Shown: piece after piece, positions 1 through 10,407 of the stretch
Layout: the number at the start of each line of letters is the position of its first letter
Position numbering within the stretch: position 1 is the stretch's first letter
NCBI GenBank assembly: GCA_017308115.1
Contig: JAFKFS010000040.1
Coordinates: 1 to 33,948 of the forward strand
Source: Bordetella sp.
Lineage (GTDB): Bacteria > Pseudomonadota > Alphaproteobacteria > Caulobacterales > Caulobacteraceae
DNA: 33,948 nucleotides
Direction: 5' to 3'
Position numbers and translations under genes: made by a program
Notes under the pieces: model-generated
Databases searched by the model: none
Seen by the model: the letters and a program-made list of their open reading frames with translations, nothing else
What the model was told of the DNA's origin: nothing

Positions 1-17
1 CCCGAGGGGAGAAGGGT

Positions 18-1560
<1,543 letters not shown>

Positions 1561-1569
1561 AAACCGCTT

Positions 1570-2871
1570 CTATTGTCGCGCCGCCTTCACCCTGATCTCG
1601 ACGCCGATGGCCTTGGACACCCAGTCGCCGCCCGCGTCGGACGCCATGCCCATGTTCAGCGCCGTGCGGTCCAGCTCCACCCTGCCCGTGACCACAGCCG
1701 TCCCGTTCGCCTCGTCGAAGGTGAAGGGCAGGACGACCGGGACCGTCGTCGTCTTGATGCGCAGGGTTCCGGTCGCCTCATAGCGGTTTGCGCCCAGCGC
1801 CTTGAACGCCGTCGCCTCGAAACGCGCGGTCGGCCAGGTCGCCGTGTCGAACCATTCGGCGCCCGGCAGGCTGCCTTCCTGGGTGGCGTCGCCGGTCTTG
1901 GCCGTGCCGGTCTGGACCGTCACCACGGCTTTCGAACCCGCCAGATCGGCCGGATCGAACCAGATCTGCGCGTCCCACTGCTCGAACCGGCCAGTGAAGG
2001 GCTTGCCGGCATGGGTTCCGGTGAACTGGATGGTCGAGGCGGCCTTGTCCACGGTCCAGGCGGCGGCCGCGCCCGGCGTCACAGCGGCGTCAACCGCGGG
2101 CGCGGCGGCGGGGGTCGAGGCGACCGCCTGCCCTTCCGCCCTGGGCGCGGGCCTGGCGGCCAGGCCGAAGGCGGCGCCGATCACGACCACGAAAGCCACG
2201 CCCGCCAGCCGCTCTGCCCAGCGGACGGCCGGGGTCGGCTCTGGCGCGAGGCCGTGCGCGCCGTCGCCATGCGGCAGGACCGGGATCATGTGCGACAGCA
2301 CGCCGTCGCGATCCACGAACTGGTGCTTCAGCGCCGCCCCGACATGCAGGGCGACCAGGACGATCGCGCCCCAGGCCAGCTTGCTGTGCGCGCCCATGGC
2401 CATCCACGCCGTCGCGCGGCGGGCGGCTTCGGAAGCGTGCTCGATGAAGGGCAGGTGCGGAATGGGGAACAGGCCGAACCAGCTGGTCGCCACGGCCAGC
2501 GGCGCATCCGTCGCCACAGCCCAGCCGGTCGAGACATAGGCCCACCCCGTCAGCGGCAGGGCTAGCATCAGGGCGTAGAAGGCGGCGTGCGTCGCCCGCG
2601 CGGCGAACCGCTCCCACCCCTTCATGGCGCCCGGCAGAGCCGGAACCGGGTGCGTCAGCCGCCACGCGATCCGCAGCGCCGTCAGCGCCAGGATCAGGAA
2701 GCCGATCGACTTGTGAATCTGGAAGACGCGATAGGCCAGCGCCTGGCTGTCAGGCTCGACGATGGCCTCGCTCATCCACCAGCCCATCGGGATCATCGAC
2801 AGGATGGCGACCGCGATCAGCCAGTGCAGGGCGATGGCGACGGCGCTGTAGCGGCTGGGGCGGCGGGTCAT
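1570..2871 (-). CDS. Cytochrome b561 fused to a YceI domain
   Basis: A 433 aa fusion. Residues 1-180 form a four-helix b561-type membrane cytochrome. Candidate haem-ligand histidines lie in helix 1 (ALHWLIAVAIL), near the start of helix 2 (FQIHKSIGF), in helix 3 (RATHAAFYA) and in helix 4 (LVALHVGAALKH). After another hydrophobic segment (GVAFVVVIGAAFGLAA) and an Ala/Pro-rich linker, residues ~270-433 form a YceI lipocalin-like beta barrel (WTVDKAASTIQF at its start). The topology suggests that the YceI part is periplasmic. Known b561 proteins move electrons between quinones and acceptors, and YceI proteins bind long isoprenoid molecules such as quinones. Bringing a polyisoprenoid to the haem domain is an inference. 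The gene lies 75 nt downstream of a stand-alone YceI gene on the same strand. Confidence 0.85.
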   Translation of the reverse strand: MTRRPSRYSAVAIALHWLIAVAILSMIPMGWWMSEAIVEPDSQALAYRVFQIHKSIGFLILALTALRIAWRLTHPVPALPGAMKGWERFAARATHAAFYALMLALPLTGWAYVSTGWAVATDAPLAVATSWFGLFPIPHLPFIEHASEAARRATAWMAMGAHSKLAWGAIVLVALHVGAALKHQFVDRDGVLSHMIPVLPHGDGAHGLAPEPTPAVRWAERLAGVAFVVVIGAAFGLAARPAPRAEGQAVASTPAAAPAVDAAVTPGAAAAWTVDKAASTIQFTGTHAGKPFTGRFEQWDAQIWFDPADLAGSKAVVTVQTGTAKTGDATQEGSLPGAEWFDTATWPTARFEATAFKALGANRYEATGTLRIKTTTVPVVLPFTFDEANGTAVVTGRVELDRTALNMGMASDAGGDWVSKAIGVEIRVKAARQ

Positions 2872-2897
2872 AAGAACTCTCGCGTCAGTCTGGACAT

Positions 2898-2930
2898 GAA
2901 GAGGGCGGGACCGAACGGCCCCGCCCCTTC
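2898..2930 (-). terminator. Strong hairpin between the two YceI genes
   Basis: A long stem pairs 2898-2912 with 2917-2930 around a 4 nt loop. It has about 14 base pairs, one bulged base at 2902, and one mismatch that becomes a G-U wobble when read as minus-strand RNA. The sequence after it on that strand is CTCTTCATG, not a clean U-tract. It lies 17 nt beyond the stop of the upstream yceI. It may be a terminator, or an attenuating or stabilising hairpin that sets how much of the cytochrome fusion is made. Confidence 0.55.
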
Positions 2931-2946
2931 GTCGTGTCGCCGCCTA

Positions 2947-3651
2947 TCAGGCGGCCGGGGCCGCCGGGGCGACTTCCTTGATGAACTCGGCGTCGAAGCG
3001 GATCGTCACCTCGTCGCCGACCGGACCCAGCGGCATGCCGAAGTCGGTGCGCTTGAACTTGCCTTCCGCCGAGAAGCCGATGGCCGGCGCCGGAACGAAC
3101 GGGTGCTTCTCCAGGTCGCCGTTGAAGGTGGCGTCCAGCGTCACCGGCTTGGTCACGCCCAGGAAGGTCAGGTCGCCCGTCACCTTGGCGGTGCGTGCGC
3201 CGGTCAGCTCGACCTTGGTCGACTTGAAGGTGATCTGCGGGAAGGCCCCGGCGTTCAAGAAGTTCTTGTTCTTGGCGATGTCCTCGCTCCAGCTCTTGAA
3301 GCCGGTGGCGGCGTGGGTGCCGACGTAGTCGCCCGGATAGTTGGCGTCGACCGAGGCCGGATCGATGGTCGCCTCGACCGTGCTGTTGGCCAGGTTCGCC
3401 GTGTCCAGCGTGATCTTGGCGTCGAACTTGTTGAAGCGCGCCGTGTAGTTGGAGATCGAGTTGTGCGGCAGCGACCACTGCAGCGAGGCGTGGGTCGGGT
3501 CCATCGCATAGACGCCCGAGGTCGCCTTCAGCGCGACCGGCGCGCTCGAGGCGGCGTCGGTCTTGGGGGCGCCGGCGGTGTCGGCGGGCTGGCTGCAGGC
3601 GGCCAGCAGGGCGGCGGCCGAAACGGCGATCAGGGCGGCTTTGATCTTCAT
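2947..3651 (-). CDS. YceI family lipoprotein
   Basis: A 234 aa predicted lipoprotein with a YceI polyisoprenoid-binding fold. The ATG at 3651 was chosen because it opens a good lipoprotein signal peptide, a Lys-containing start and hydrophobic run ending in the lipobox LAAC. The longer reading frame adds 37 residues that are not signal-like. Serine follows the lipobox cysteine, which usually means outer-membrane sorting. The mature part begins with a Thr/Ala-rich linker and then YAMDPTHASLQWSLPHNSIS, typical of the first strands of YceI. It probably binds an isoprenoid or quinone-like lipid in the periplasm; the ligand is unknown. The neighbouring gene carries the same fold fused to a membrane cytochrome, so the two may form one electron-transfer or lipid-carrier unit. 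Confidence 0.88.
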   Translation of the reverse strand: MKIKAALIAVSAAALLAACSQPADTAGAPKTDAASSAPVALKATSGVYAMDPTHASLQWSLPHNSISNYTARFNKFDAKITLDTANLANSTVEATIDPASVDANYPGDYVGTHAATGFKSWSEDIAKNKNFLNAGAFPQITFKSTKVELTGARTAKVTGDLTFLGVTKPVTLDATFNGDLEKHPFVPAPAIGFSAEGKFKRTDFGMPLGPVGDEVTIRFDAEFIKEVAPAAPAA

Positions 3652-3862
3652 GGGAGGGAAACCTCGGTCAGGCGGTTGAAAGGAAAACTGGACAGACAGT
3701 CCGGAAACAGGTCGATTGTCCGCCCGGCCTCGCCGTCGGACTGCAACAGTATATGTTGCCATTTATGCGCTTCAAGCCCTCGATCACGAAAATCGCCTCA
3801 AGCCTCACGAAAAAAGGATTGGGGTGCGTCCGGCGACGGCGGCGCCTATCCTTGCGACTCAC

Positions 3863-5785
3863 ATGACGATCCGCCGCCTCCCCCCCGAAACCGTCAACCG
3901 CATCGCCGCCGGCGAGGTGGTCGAACGCCCGGCCAGCGCCATAAAGGAACTGGTCGAGAACGCCATCGACGCCGGCGCCCGCAGCATCGAGATCCAGGCG
4001 GACGGCGGCGGCCTGACCCGCATACTGATCGCCGACGACGGCAAGGGCATTCCGCGCGACGAACTGCCGATCGCCATCGAACGCCACGCCACCTCGAAGC
4101 TGGAGCCGGACGACGCGGGCGACGTGGACCTGCTGCGCATCTTCACCCTCGGTTTCCGGGGCGAGGCCCTGCCCTCCATCGGCTCGGTCGCGCGCCTGAC
4201 CATCACCACCCGCGCCAGGGCCGAGGCGGGCCGGCCCCAGAACGACGCCTGGGCCGTTTCAGTGGAGGGCGGCGCCCAGCGCCCCCTGTCGCCCGCCGCC
4301 TTCCCCGGCCCGCACGGCGCGCGGGTCGAGGTGCGCGACCTCTTCTACGCTACCCCCGCCCGGCTGAAGTTCATGAAGTCCGAGCGGGCCGAGGCCATGG
4401 CCATCTCCGAAGAGATCAAGCGTCAGGCCATGGCGCACGAGGCCGTCGCCTTCACCCTGACGCTGGACGGCAAGACGACGCTGCGCCTGCCCGCCGAACA
4501 CCCCGGCGACGAGGGACGGCTGAAACGCCTCGGCGCCCTGCTGGGCCGCGACTTCGAGGCCAACGCCCTGCTGATCGATCAGGAGAGGGACGGCGTGCGC
4601 CTGTCGGGCTATGCGGGCCTGCCGACCTATTCGCGGGGCAATGCGGCGCACCAGTTCCTGTTCGTCAACGGCCGCCCGGTGCGCGACCGCCTGCTGCAGG
4701 GCGCCCTGCGCGGCGCCTACGCCGACTTCCTGGCCCGCGACCGGCACCCGGCGGCCGCCCTCTTCATCGACATCGACCCACTCTATGTCGATGTGAACGT
4801 CCACCCGGCCAAGGCGGAGGTGCGCTTCCGCGACCCGGCCCTGGTGCGCGGCCTGATCGTCGGCGCCCTGCGCCACGCCCTGCACGCGGCGGGACACCGC
4901 GCCTCGACCACGGTGGCCGCAGACGCCCTGTCCGGCTTCCGGCCGCATACGGGGGAGGCCCTCTACAACCCCGGCGCGACCCAGACATTCGGCGCCGCCG
5001 CGCCGGGCTGGAGCGGCTGGCAGGGCTGGTCGCAACCGGACGCCGCCGCCCAGAACCTGCCGGGCCTCAACGAGCGCTCGGGCCGCGTCGAACATACGTG
5101 GAGCGGGGAAGCCGCCGCCCCCAGCTTCCGCACCCTGGGCGAAATCCAGGCTGAACACGCGGGCCAGATCACGCCCGGCGCCTCGGCCCCCGTCGATCTG
5201 ATCGACTATCCGCTGGGCGCCGCGCGGGCCCAGCTTCACGCCAACTACATTGTCGCCCAGACGCGCGACGGCCTGGTCATCGTCGATCAGCACGCCGCCC
5301 ACGAACGGCTGGTCTATGAACGGATGAAGGCCCAGATGGCCGACGGCGCCGTCACCCGTCAGGCCCTGCTGACGCCCGAAGTGGTCGAACTGGACCCCGC
5401 CGAGGCCGAGCGCGTCGCCGCCAAGGCCGAGGAACTGGCCGAGATGGGCTTGATCGTCGAAGCGTTCGGCGCGGGCGCGGTGCTGGTGCGCGAAACCCCA
5501 GCTCTGCTGGGCGATACCGACGTTCAGGGCCTGATCCGCGACATCGCTGACGACCTGTCCGAACACGGCGCCGCCCTGTCGCTGAAGGAGCGCATGGCCG
5601 AGGTCTGCGGCACCATGGCCTGCCACGGCTCCGTGCGCTCCGGCCGCGTCCTGTCGGCGCCCGAGATGAACGCCCTGCTGCGCCAGATGGAGGCCACGCC
5701 CCACTCGGGCCAGTGCAACCACGGCCGCCCCACCTATGTGGAGTTAAAGCTGCACGATCTCGAAAAGCTGTTCGGCCGGCGGTGA
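3863..5785 (+). CDS. mutL: DNA mismatch repair protein MutL
   Basis: A 640 aa MutL, which links MutS mismatch recognition to strand incision. The ATG at 3863 is preferred over an earlier in-frame ATG because the family begins with [18 protein letters not shown]. The N-terminal GHKL ATPase shows E29 and N33 in [12 protein letters not shown]58-DGKGI, and [10 protein letters not shown] near residue 100. A variable Pro/Ala/Gly linker spans about 340-440. The C-terminal domain carries [12 protein letters not shown] at 475-486, matching the metal-binding DQHA-X2-E-X4-E endonuclease motif, followed by ACHGSVRSG and CNHGRP. It is therefore the nicking type of MutL, as expected in bacteria without MutH. 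No strong Shine-Dalgarno is seen. Confidence 0.96.
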   Translation: MTIRRLPPETVNRIAAGEVVERPASAIKELVENAIDAGARSIEIQADGGGLTRILIADDGKGIPRDELPIAIERHATSKLEPDDAGDVDLLRIFTLGFRGEALPSIGSVARLTITTRARAEAGRPQNDAWAVSVEGGAQRPLSPAAFPGPHGARVEVRDLFYATPARLKFMKSERAEAMAISEEIKRQAMAHEAVAFTLTLDGKTTLRLPAEHPGDEGRLKRLGALLGRDFEANALLIDQERDGVRLSGYAGLPTYSRGNAAHQFLFVNGRPVRDRLLQGALRGAYADFLARDRHPAAALFIDIDPLYVDVNVHPAKAEVRFRDPALVRGLIVGALRHALHAAGHRASTTVAADALSGFRPHTGEALYNPGATQTFGAAAPGWSGWQGWSQPDAAAQNLPGLNERSGRVEHTWSGEAAAPSFRTLGEIQAEHAGQITPGASAPVDLIDYPLGAARAQLHANYIVAQTRDGLVIVDQHAAHERLVYERMKAQMADGAVTRQALLTPEVVELDPAEAERVAAKAEELAEMGLIVEAFGAGAVLVRETPALLGDTDVQGLIRDIADDLSEHGAALSLKERMAEVCGTMACHGSVRSGRVLSAPEMNALLRQMEATPHSGQCNHGRPTYVELKLHDLEKLFGRR

Positions 5786-5798
5786 CCTCGTCCGGCTC

Positions 5799-5879
5799 GA
5801 CGCAGGCGAGCACGCAGAGGCCGCAAGGGATCAGGACGCCGCAAGCGCCCGCGCGGCCTTCGCGCCTTCGCGGAAAACC
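5799..5879. repeat. Possible degenerate dispersed intergenic element
   Basis: The stretch contains CACGCAGAGGCCGC at its left and CCTTCGCGCCTTCGCGGAAAA at its right. It resembles a widespread proteobacterial intergenic repeat whose chance translation reads like RREGAKxxR. It fills most of the 144 nt gap between mutL and the permease. No convincing promoter or gene is visible in it. Only a genome-wide search could show that it is repeated. Confidence 0.35.
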
Positions 5880-5929
5880 TGCATGGTGACGGTTGCGGCC
5901 GACTCGCGCCGCGAACGGGCCGTGACCGC

Positions 5930-7315
5930 ATGACCGCAACCGCCGCGCCTTCGACCGCCATCGCCGCGCCCGACGCGCCGCGCCGATCCAACGCCGTCCT
6001 GGCCGCCTTTTCCGGCCCCTGCCTGCCGCTGGCGGCCTTCGGCGTGGCCCTGCCCGTCACCTTGCCGGAATTCTACGCCACCCACGTCGGCGTGGAGATG
6101 GGCATGGTCGCCGCCGTCTTCATGGCGGTGCGGCTGATCGACATCCTGTTCGACCCCTTCATCGGCTGGGGCATGGACAGGACCCGTACTCGACTGGGCC
6201 GCTATCGTCCGTGGATGGCCGCGGCGACGCCGATCCTGATGCTGGCCGCCCTGATGATGTTCGTGACGGTCCAGCCGGGCGCCGGGCCGATCTACCTGTT
6301 CGCCTGGCTGCTGGTTCTGTACCTCGGCTTCTCGATGGGGACCCTGGGCCAGCTGGGCTGGGCCGCCGTCCTGGCGCCGCAGTACGACCAGCGCAGCCGG
6401 GTCTACGGCTGGTGGCAGGTGTTCAACATCATCGGCGTCATCCTGATCCTGATCCTGCCGACCATCGTGGTGAAGACGGGCCTGGGAAGCTACGTCGACG
6501 GCGTGCGGATCATGGGCTGGGCCATCATCATCGCCCTGCCCCTGACCATCGGCCTGGCCATGATCGCCGCGCCCGAGCCGGTCAACGCCGGGGCCGTGCC
6601 GCATGGCGGACCCGGCGCCTATCTGGCCCTGTTCAGGCTGAAGACGGTGCGCAAGCTGCTGATCGCCGACCTTCTTCTGGGCATAGCGCCGGGCATCACG
6701 GGGTCTCTGCTGTTCTTCTTCTTCGGCCAGATCAAGGGCTACGATCACACCCAGGCCTCGCTGTTCATGCTGATCTACTTCATGGCCGGCCTGGTCGGGG
6801 CGCCCCTGTGGGCCTGGCTGGCGACCCGGATCGGCAAGGATCGCGCGCTGGCCGCGGCCAGCCTGATCTTCGCCGTCTTCTACGTCGGCGCGACCCTGGT
6901 TCCCGGCGGCAACTTCGCCCTGACGGCGGCGGCCATGTTCATCGCCGGCCTGCCCTATGCGGCGGGTCTGTTCCTGCTGCGCGCCATGATGGCGGACGCC
7001 GGCGACGAGGTGCGGCTGGAAACCGGCGTGGACCGCACGGGCCTGATGTTCTCCATCCTGTCGGCCACGACCAAGATGGGGCACGTCTTCGCCCTCGTGC
7101 CCTACGCCATCCTGCCGCTGGTCGGGTTCAAGCCTCTGCCGGGCCCCGAGGGGAACAGCAACGTCTCCCTGCTCGTCCTGCAGATTATGTTCATCGCCGT
7201 GCCGGGCCTGCTATTGGCGGGCGCCGCCTGGGTGCTGAAGGGCTATCCCCTGACTGCGCGCAGGCACGATGAAATCCGCGCCGCCCTGGCGCAGAGAGAC
7301 GCCGGACACGCCTGA
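5930..7315 (+). CDS. MFS permease of the GPH sugar:cation symporter type
   Basis: A 461 aa integral membrane protein with about twelve hydrophobic segments. The region around residues 55-85 reads AVRLIDILFDPFIGWGMDRT followed by RTRLGRYRPWM. This is the signature of the glycoside-pentoside-hexuronide (MelB-like) branch, with the conserved Asp pair and the RxGRxRPW loop. These transporters carry sugars, glycosides or related solutes with Na+ or H+; the substrate cannot be read from sequence. The N-terminus is an unusual Ala/Pro-rich cytoplasmic stretch of about 25 residues. The stop codon abuts the mazG ATG with no gap, so the two are probably translated from one message. No sugar-catabolic gene lies nearby to suggest a substrate. 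Confidence 0.85.
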   Translation: MTATAAPSTAIAAPDAPRRSNAVLAAFSGPCLPLAAFGVALPVTLPEFYATHVGVEMGMVAAVFMAVRLIDILFDPFIGWGMDRTRTRLGRYRPWMAAATPILMLAALMMFVTVQPGAGPIYLFAWLLVLYLGFSMGTLGQLGWAAVLAPQYDQRSRVYGWWQVFNIIGVILILILPTIVVKTGLGSYVDGVRIMGWAIIIALPLTIGLAMIAAPEPVNAGAVPHGGPGAYLALFRLKTVRKLLIADLLLGIAPGITGSLLFFFFGQIKGYDHTQASLFMLIYFMAGLVGAPLWAWLATRIGKDRALAAASLIFAVFYVGATLVPGGNFALTAAAMFIAGLPYAAGLFLLRAMMADAGDEVRLETGVDRTGLMFSILSATTKMGHVFALVPYAILPLVGFKPLPGPEGNSNVSLLVLQIMFIAVPGLLLAGAAWVLKGYPLTARRHDEIRAALAQRDAGHA

Positions 7316-8104
7316 ATGACACACCCCGTCGACCGCCTGAAGGACATCATGGTTCGCCTGCGCGATCCGAACGGCGGCTGCCCCTGGGACGTGGAGCAGA
7401 CCTTCGCGACCATCGCCCCCTATACGATCGAGGAGGCCTATGAGGTCGCCGACGCCATCGAGCGCGGCGACATGGACGAACTGAGGGTCGAGTTGGGCGA
7501 CCTGCTGTTCCAGGTCGTCTTCCACTCGCGCATGGCCGAGGAAGCCGGACATTTCCGGCTGGAAGACGTGGCCGAGGCCATGGCCGACAAGCTGATCCGC
7601 CGCCACCCTCACGTCTTTGGCGACGAAGCCGCCAAGGCCAGCGGCCCGGCCCAGAAGGCGCGCTGGGAGGACATCAAGGCCGCCGAGCGCAAGGCCAAGG
7701 AACAGCACGGCGTGCTGGACGACGTCCCGCTCGGCCTGCCCGCCCTGACCCGCGCGGCCAAGCTGACCAAGCGCGCGGGCCGCGTCGGCTTCGACTGGCC
7801 CTCCACCGACGAGGTGTTCGACAAGCTGGCCGAGGAGGTCCAGGAGCTGCGCGCCGAGATCGCCGCCGGCGACAAGGAAAAGGCCCGCGAGGAATTGGGC
7901 GACCTGCTGTTCGTCGTCGCCAACCTGGCCCGCAAGCTGGAGGTCGAGCCCGAAGACGCCTTGCGCGCCGCGAACGCCAAATTCGTTCGCCGTTTCGAGT
8001 TCATCGAGGCCGAACTGAAGAAGGACGGCCGCACGCCGGATCAGTCCGACCTGCCCGAGATGGACGCCCTGTGGGACGCCGCCAAGGCGGCCGAGCGGGC
8101 ATGA
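7316..8104 (+). CDS. mazG: Nucleoside triphosphate pyrophosphohydrolase MazG
   Basis: A 262 aa tandem-domain MazG, very close to the E. coli length. It hydrolyses NTPs and dNTPs to monophosphate and pyrophosphate, cleaning the nucleotide pool and influencing ppGpp-linked stress. The first domain shows CPWDVEQTF and EEAYEVADAI followed by ELGDLLFQVVFHS, the all-alpha metal-binding EExxE/ExxD pattern. The second domain repeats it with EEVQELRAEI and EELGDLLFVVANLAR. A linker with PALTRAAKLTKRAGRVGFDW joins them, as in the family. The ATG directly follows the permease stop, and its own stop overlaps the HAD gene ATG by four bases. There is no partner mazEF here. Confidence 0.95.
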   Translation: MTHPVDRLKDIMVRLRDPNGGCPWDVEQTFATIAPYTIEEAYEVADAIERGDMDELRVELGDLLFQVVFHSRMAEEAGHFRLEDVAEAMADKLIRRHPHVFGDEAAKASGPAQKARWEDIKAAERKAKEQHGVLDDVPLGLPALTRAAKLTKRAGRVGFDWPSTDEVFDKLAEEVQELRAEIAAGDKEKAREELGDLLFVVANLARKLEVEPEDALRAANAKFVRRFEFIEAELKKDGRTPDQSDLPEMDALWDAAKAAERA

Positions 8105-8775
8105 ATCGTGGGCCGTTCGACCTCATCATCTTCGACTATGACGGCGTGATCGCCGACAGCGAACGGCTGAACAATGCGGTGATGGCCGAACTGCTCAGCG
8201 AGATCGGCCTGCCGACCACGCTGGACGACGCCCTGGCGACCTATCTGGGCAAACGCTGGCTGGATTGCGAGCCGATCATTTCGGAGCGGCTGGGCGCGCC
8301 CTGCCCGTCCGGCGTTCAGGCCGAATGGACCCGCCGCTGTCACGAGCGCGCCCGGCGCGACCTTACGGTCGTGGCGGGATTTGACCGTTTTCTGACTGAA
8401 CGCGGCGAGCGGCGCTGCATCGCCTCCTCCAGCCCGCCCGACTGGATCGAATTGGGGCTGCGTCATTTCGGCGTCCATGAGGCCTTCGCGGGGCCGATCT
8501 TCAGCGCAGCCGTCCATGTCAGCCGAGGAAAGCCGCATCCCGATCTGTTCCTTTACGCCGCCCAGGCCATGCAGACCGCGCCGGAACGCACCCTGGTGAT
8601 CGAGGACAGTCCGACCGGCGTCCTGGCAGGCGTCGCGGCGGGCATGACTGTCATCGGCCTGTGCGCGGGCGGGCACATCCGCGGCGACCACCCTCAACGC
8701 CTTGCTCAGGCCGGAGCGCATCAGGTGTTGGACAGCTACGCCGACCTGACGGCCTGGATCGCCGGGACCGCCTAG
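8101..8775 (+). CDS. HAD superfamily phosphatase (beta-phosphoglucomutase/phosphoglycolate phosphatase-like)
   Basis: A 224 aa cytoplasmic HAD hydrolase of subfamily IA. Motif I is FDYDGVIADSE with nucleophile D12 and acid/base D14. Motif II is the serine run IASSSPP. Motif III and IV are seen in RGKPHPDLF and VIEDSPTGVLAG. A helical cap domain lies between motif I and II. The ATG at 8101 was chosen because it gives the normal start just before motif I and a four-base ATGA overlap with mazG. An upstream ATG at 8071 would lie inside mazG. The substrate is a small phosphoester, not identifiable from sequence. Coupling to mazG suggests a nucleotide or sugar-phosphate clean-up role, which is inference. 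Its stop shares bases with the convergent antiporter stop. Confidence 0.85.
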   Translation: MNRGPFDLIIFDYDGVIADSERLNNAVMAELLSEIGLPTTLDDALATYLGKRWLDCEPIISERLGAPCPSGVQAEWTRRCHERARRDLTVVAGFDRFLTERGERRCIASSSPPDWIELGLRHFGVHEAFAGPIFSAAVHVSRGKPHPDLFLYAAQAMQTAPERTLVIEDSPTGVLAGVAAGMTVIGLCAGGHIRGDHPQRLAQAGAHQVLDSYADLTAWIAGTA

Positions 8776-10400
8776 ACGTAGCGCAACTCCTGCAGGTCGA
8801 TCTCGCGGATCAGCTTGCGGGCCATCTCCTCGTCGATCAGCCGCTGGCGGCCCAGACGCACCAGCTCCTCACGCTCGGCCGCCAGGCCGGCCAGGCGCAG
8901 GCGACGCTCGATGTCGTCGGCGCGGCGGGCCTGGACCACGGCGTCCTCCGCCATGCTGGCGCGCATGTCGATGCGGTGGCGATAGACCTCCATCACCCGG
9001 GTGGCCGTCTCGGCGTAGAAGTCGGGGTCGACCTTGCCCTCGGCCATGGCGTGCTGGGCGTCCTCGATGGCGCGGATGGCGGCCCAGGCGGCGGCCACGC
9101 GGGATCGGCTCTCCTCGGCCTGATGATCGTCCTCGGGCGGCAGCTGAATCCCCTTCAGCAGGCGCGGCAGCGCCACCGTCGCCAGCACCAGGGAGACGAT
9201 GATCACCCCCGCGGCCAGGAAGATCGCCAGGTTTCGCGCCGGCATGGGCGATCCGTCGCTCAGAACGAACGGCAAGGTCAGGATGCCCGCCAGGGTGATC
9301 GCCCCGCGCACCCCCGCCAGAGACATGACGGCCACCAGCCGCAGGCCGACCTTGGGCGGGGCGCTGCGGCCCTTGCGGCGAAACAGGGTCAGCTTCAGCG
9401 ACGTCCAGACCCAGACGAAGCGCAAGGCGGCCAGGGTCGCCACGATGGCGAAGACATAGACGGCCAGCCACCAGATCTCGTCATGGTCGGTCGAGCGGAT
9501 CACCTCGGCCGCCCGCGCCAGGATCGAGGGCATCTGCTCGCCCAGGATGACGAAGATCAGGCCGTTGGCGACGAACTGCACCGTATCCCACACCACGGCG
9601 CGGCGGATGCGGGTCGCCGCCAGGGCCGAGCCCTGCCGTTCGGTGAAGCTCATGGTCACCCCCGCCGCCACGGCCGCAAGGATGCCGGAGGCATGGAGGG
9701 CCTCGGCCGCCAGATAGGCGGCGAAAGGCATCAGCAGGCTGATGAGGATCTGGCCGCCGACGTCTTCGCCCCAGCGACGGCTGATGAAGGTCTTGACCAG
9801 GCCGATGGCCAGGGTGACGACCACGCCGACGGCCACGCCCGCCAGCGCCAGCCAGGCGAAGGTTCCGAAGGCGCTGCTCAGGGAAAAGGCGCCCGTGGTC
9901 GCCGCGATCACCGCGATCCGCATGCAGGTCAGGCCCGTCGCGTCGTTCAGCAGCGACTCGCCCTCCAGGATGTGCATCAGCCGCTTGGGGATCGGCGCCC
10001 GCCCGGCGATGGCCTGGACCGCGATCGGGTCCGTCGGCGACAGGATGGCCGCCAGGGCGAAGGCCACGGCCAGGGGCATGGCCGGGATCATCCAATGGAT
10101 CAGGAAGCCCAGGCCCAAAACGGTGAAGACCACCAGCCCCAGCGCCAGCTCCAGAATCACCACCCTGTCCCGGAACAGGGCCTCCTTGGGGATGCGCCAG
10201 CCGTCCACGAACAGCAGGGGCGGCAGGAACAGCAGGAAGAAGATGTCCGGCTTCAGATCGACCGACTCGCCGGTGATCATCACCACCCCGGCGCCCAGGG
10301 CGATCTGCACCAGCGGCAGGGCGATGCGGGTGATGCGAGCCGCCCATCCCGACAACACCACGGCCAGCAACAGGAAGAGGACGGTCTCGATCAGATGCAT
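8772..10400 (-). CDS. Na+/H+ antiporter of the CPA1 (NhaP/NHE) family
   Basis: A 542 aa inner-membrane cation/proton exchanger. About twelve hydrophobic segments fill residues 1-400. Family motifs are LAAILSPTDPIAV (the TDP pair near the ion site), LEGESLLNDATGL, and SLAGVRGAITLAGIL. A cytoplasmic tail of roughly 130 residues is Arg/Glu/Ala-rich and looks helical or coiled-coil, with repeated ERR, EEL and EEM patterns; such tails often sense pH or ligand. It probably exports Na+, or K+, in exchange for protons and helps pH and salt tolerance; ion choice is not visible. It begins 7 nt after the hflX stop, so it is likely the last gene of an hfq-hflX transcript. Confidence 0.9.
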   Translation of the reverse strand: MHLIETVLFLLLAVVLSGWAARITRIALPLVQIALGAGVVMITGESVDLKPDIFFLLFLPPLLFVDGWRIPKEALFRDRVVILELALGLVVFTVLGLGFLIHWMIPAMPLAVAFALAAILSPTDPIAVQAIAGRAPIPKRLMHILEGESLLNDATGLTCMRIAVIAATTGAFSLSSAFGTFAWLALAGVAVGVVVTLAIGLVKTFISRRWGEDVGGQILISLLMPFAAYLAAEALHASGILAAVAAGVTMSFTERQGSALAATRIRRAVVWDTVQFVANGLIFVILGEQMPSILARAAEVIRSTDHDEIWWLAVYVFAIVATLAALRFVWVWTSLKLTLFRRKGRSAPPKVGLRLVAVMSLAGVRGAITLAGILTLPFVLSDGSPMPARNLAIFLAAGVIIVSLVLATVALPRLLKGIQLPPEDDHQAEESRSRVAAAWAAIRAIEDAQHAMAEGKVDPDFYAETATRVMEVYRHRIDMRASMAEDAVVQARRADDIERRLRLAGLAAEREELVRLGRQRLIDEEMARKLIREIDLQELRYV

Positions 10401-10407
10401 GACAAGA

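Noticed and set aside
2587-5154. 855-codon plus-strand open frame across the yceI genes and mutL
   Set aside because: It crosses yceI genes in antisense and then runs out of frame through mutL. Its translation is Arg/Gly/Pro-rich with no domain, a usual effect of high GC.
5831-5890. Small minus-strand peptide reading MQVFREGAKAARALAAS
   Set aside because: It looks like translation of an intergenic repeat, not a gene.
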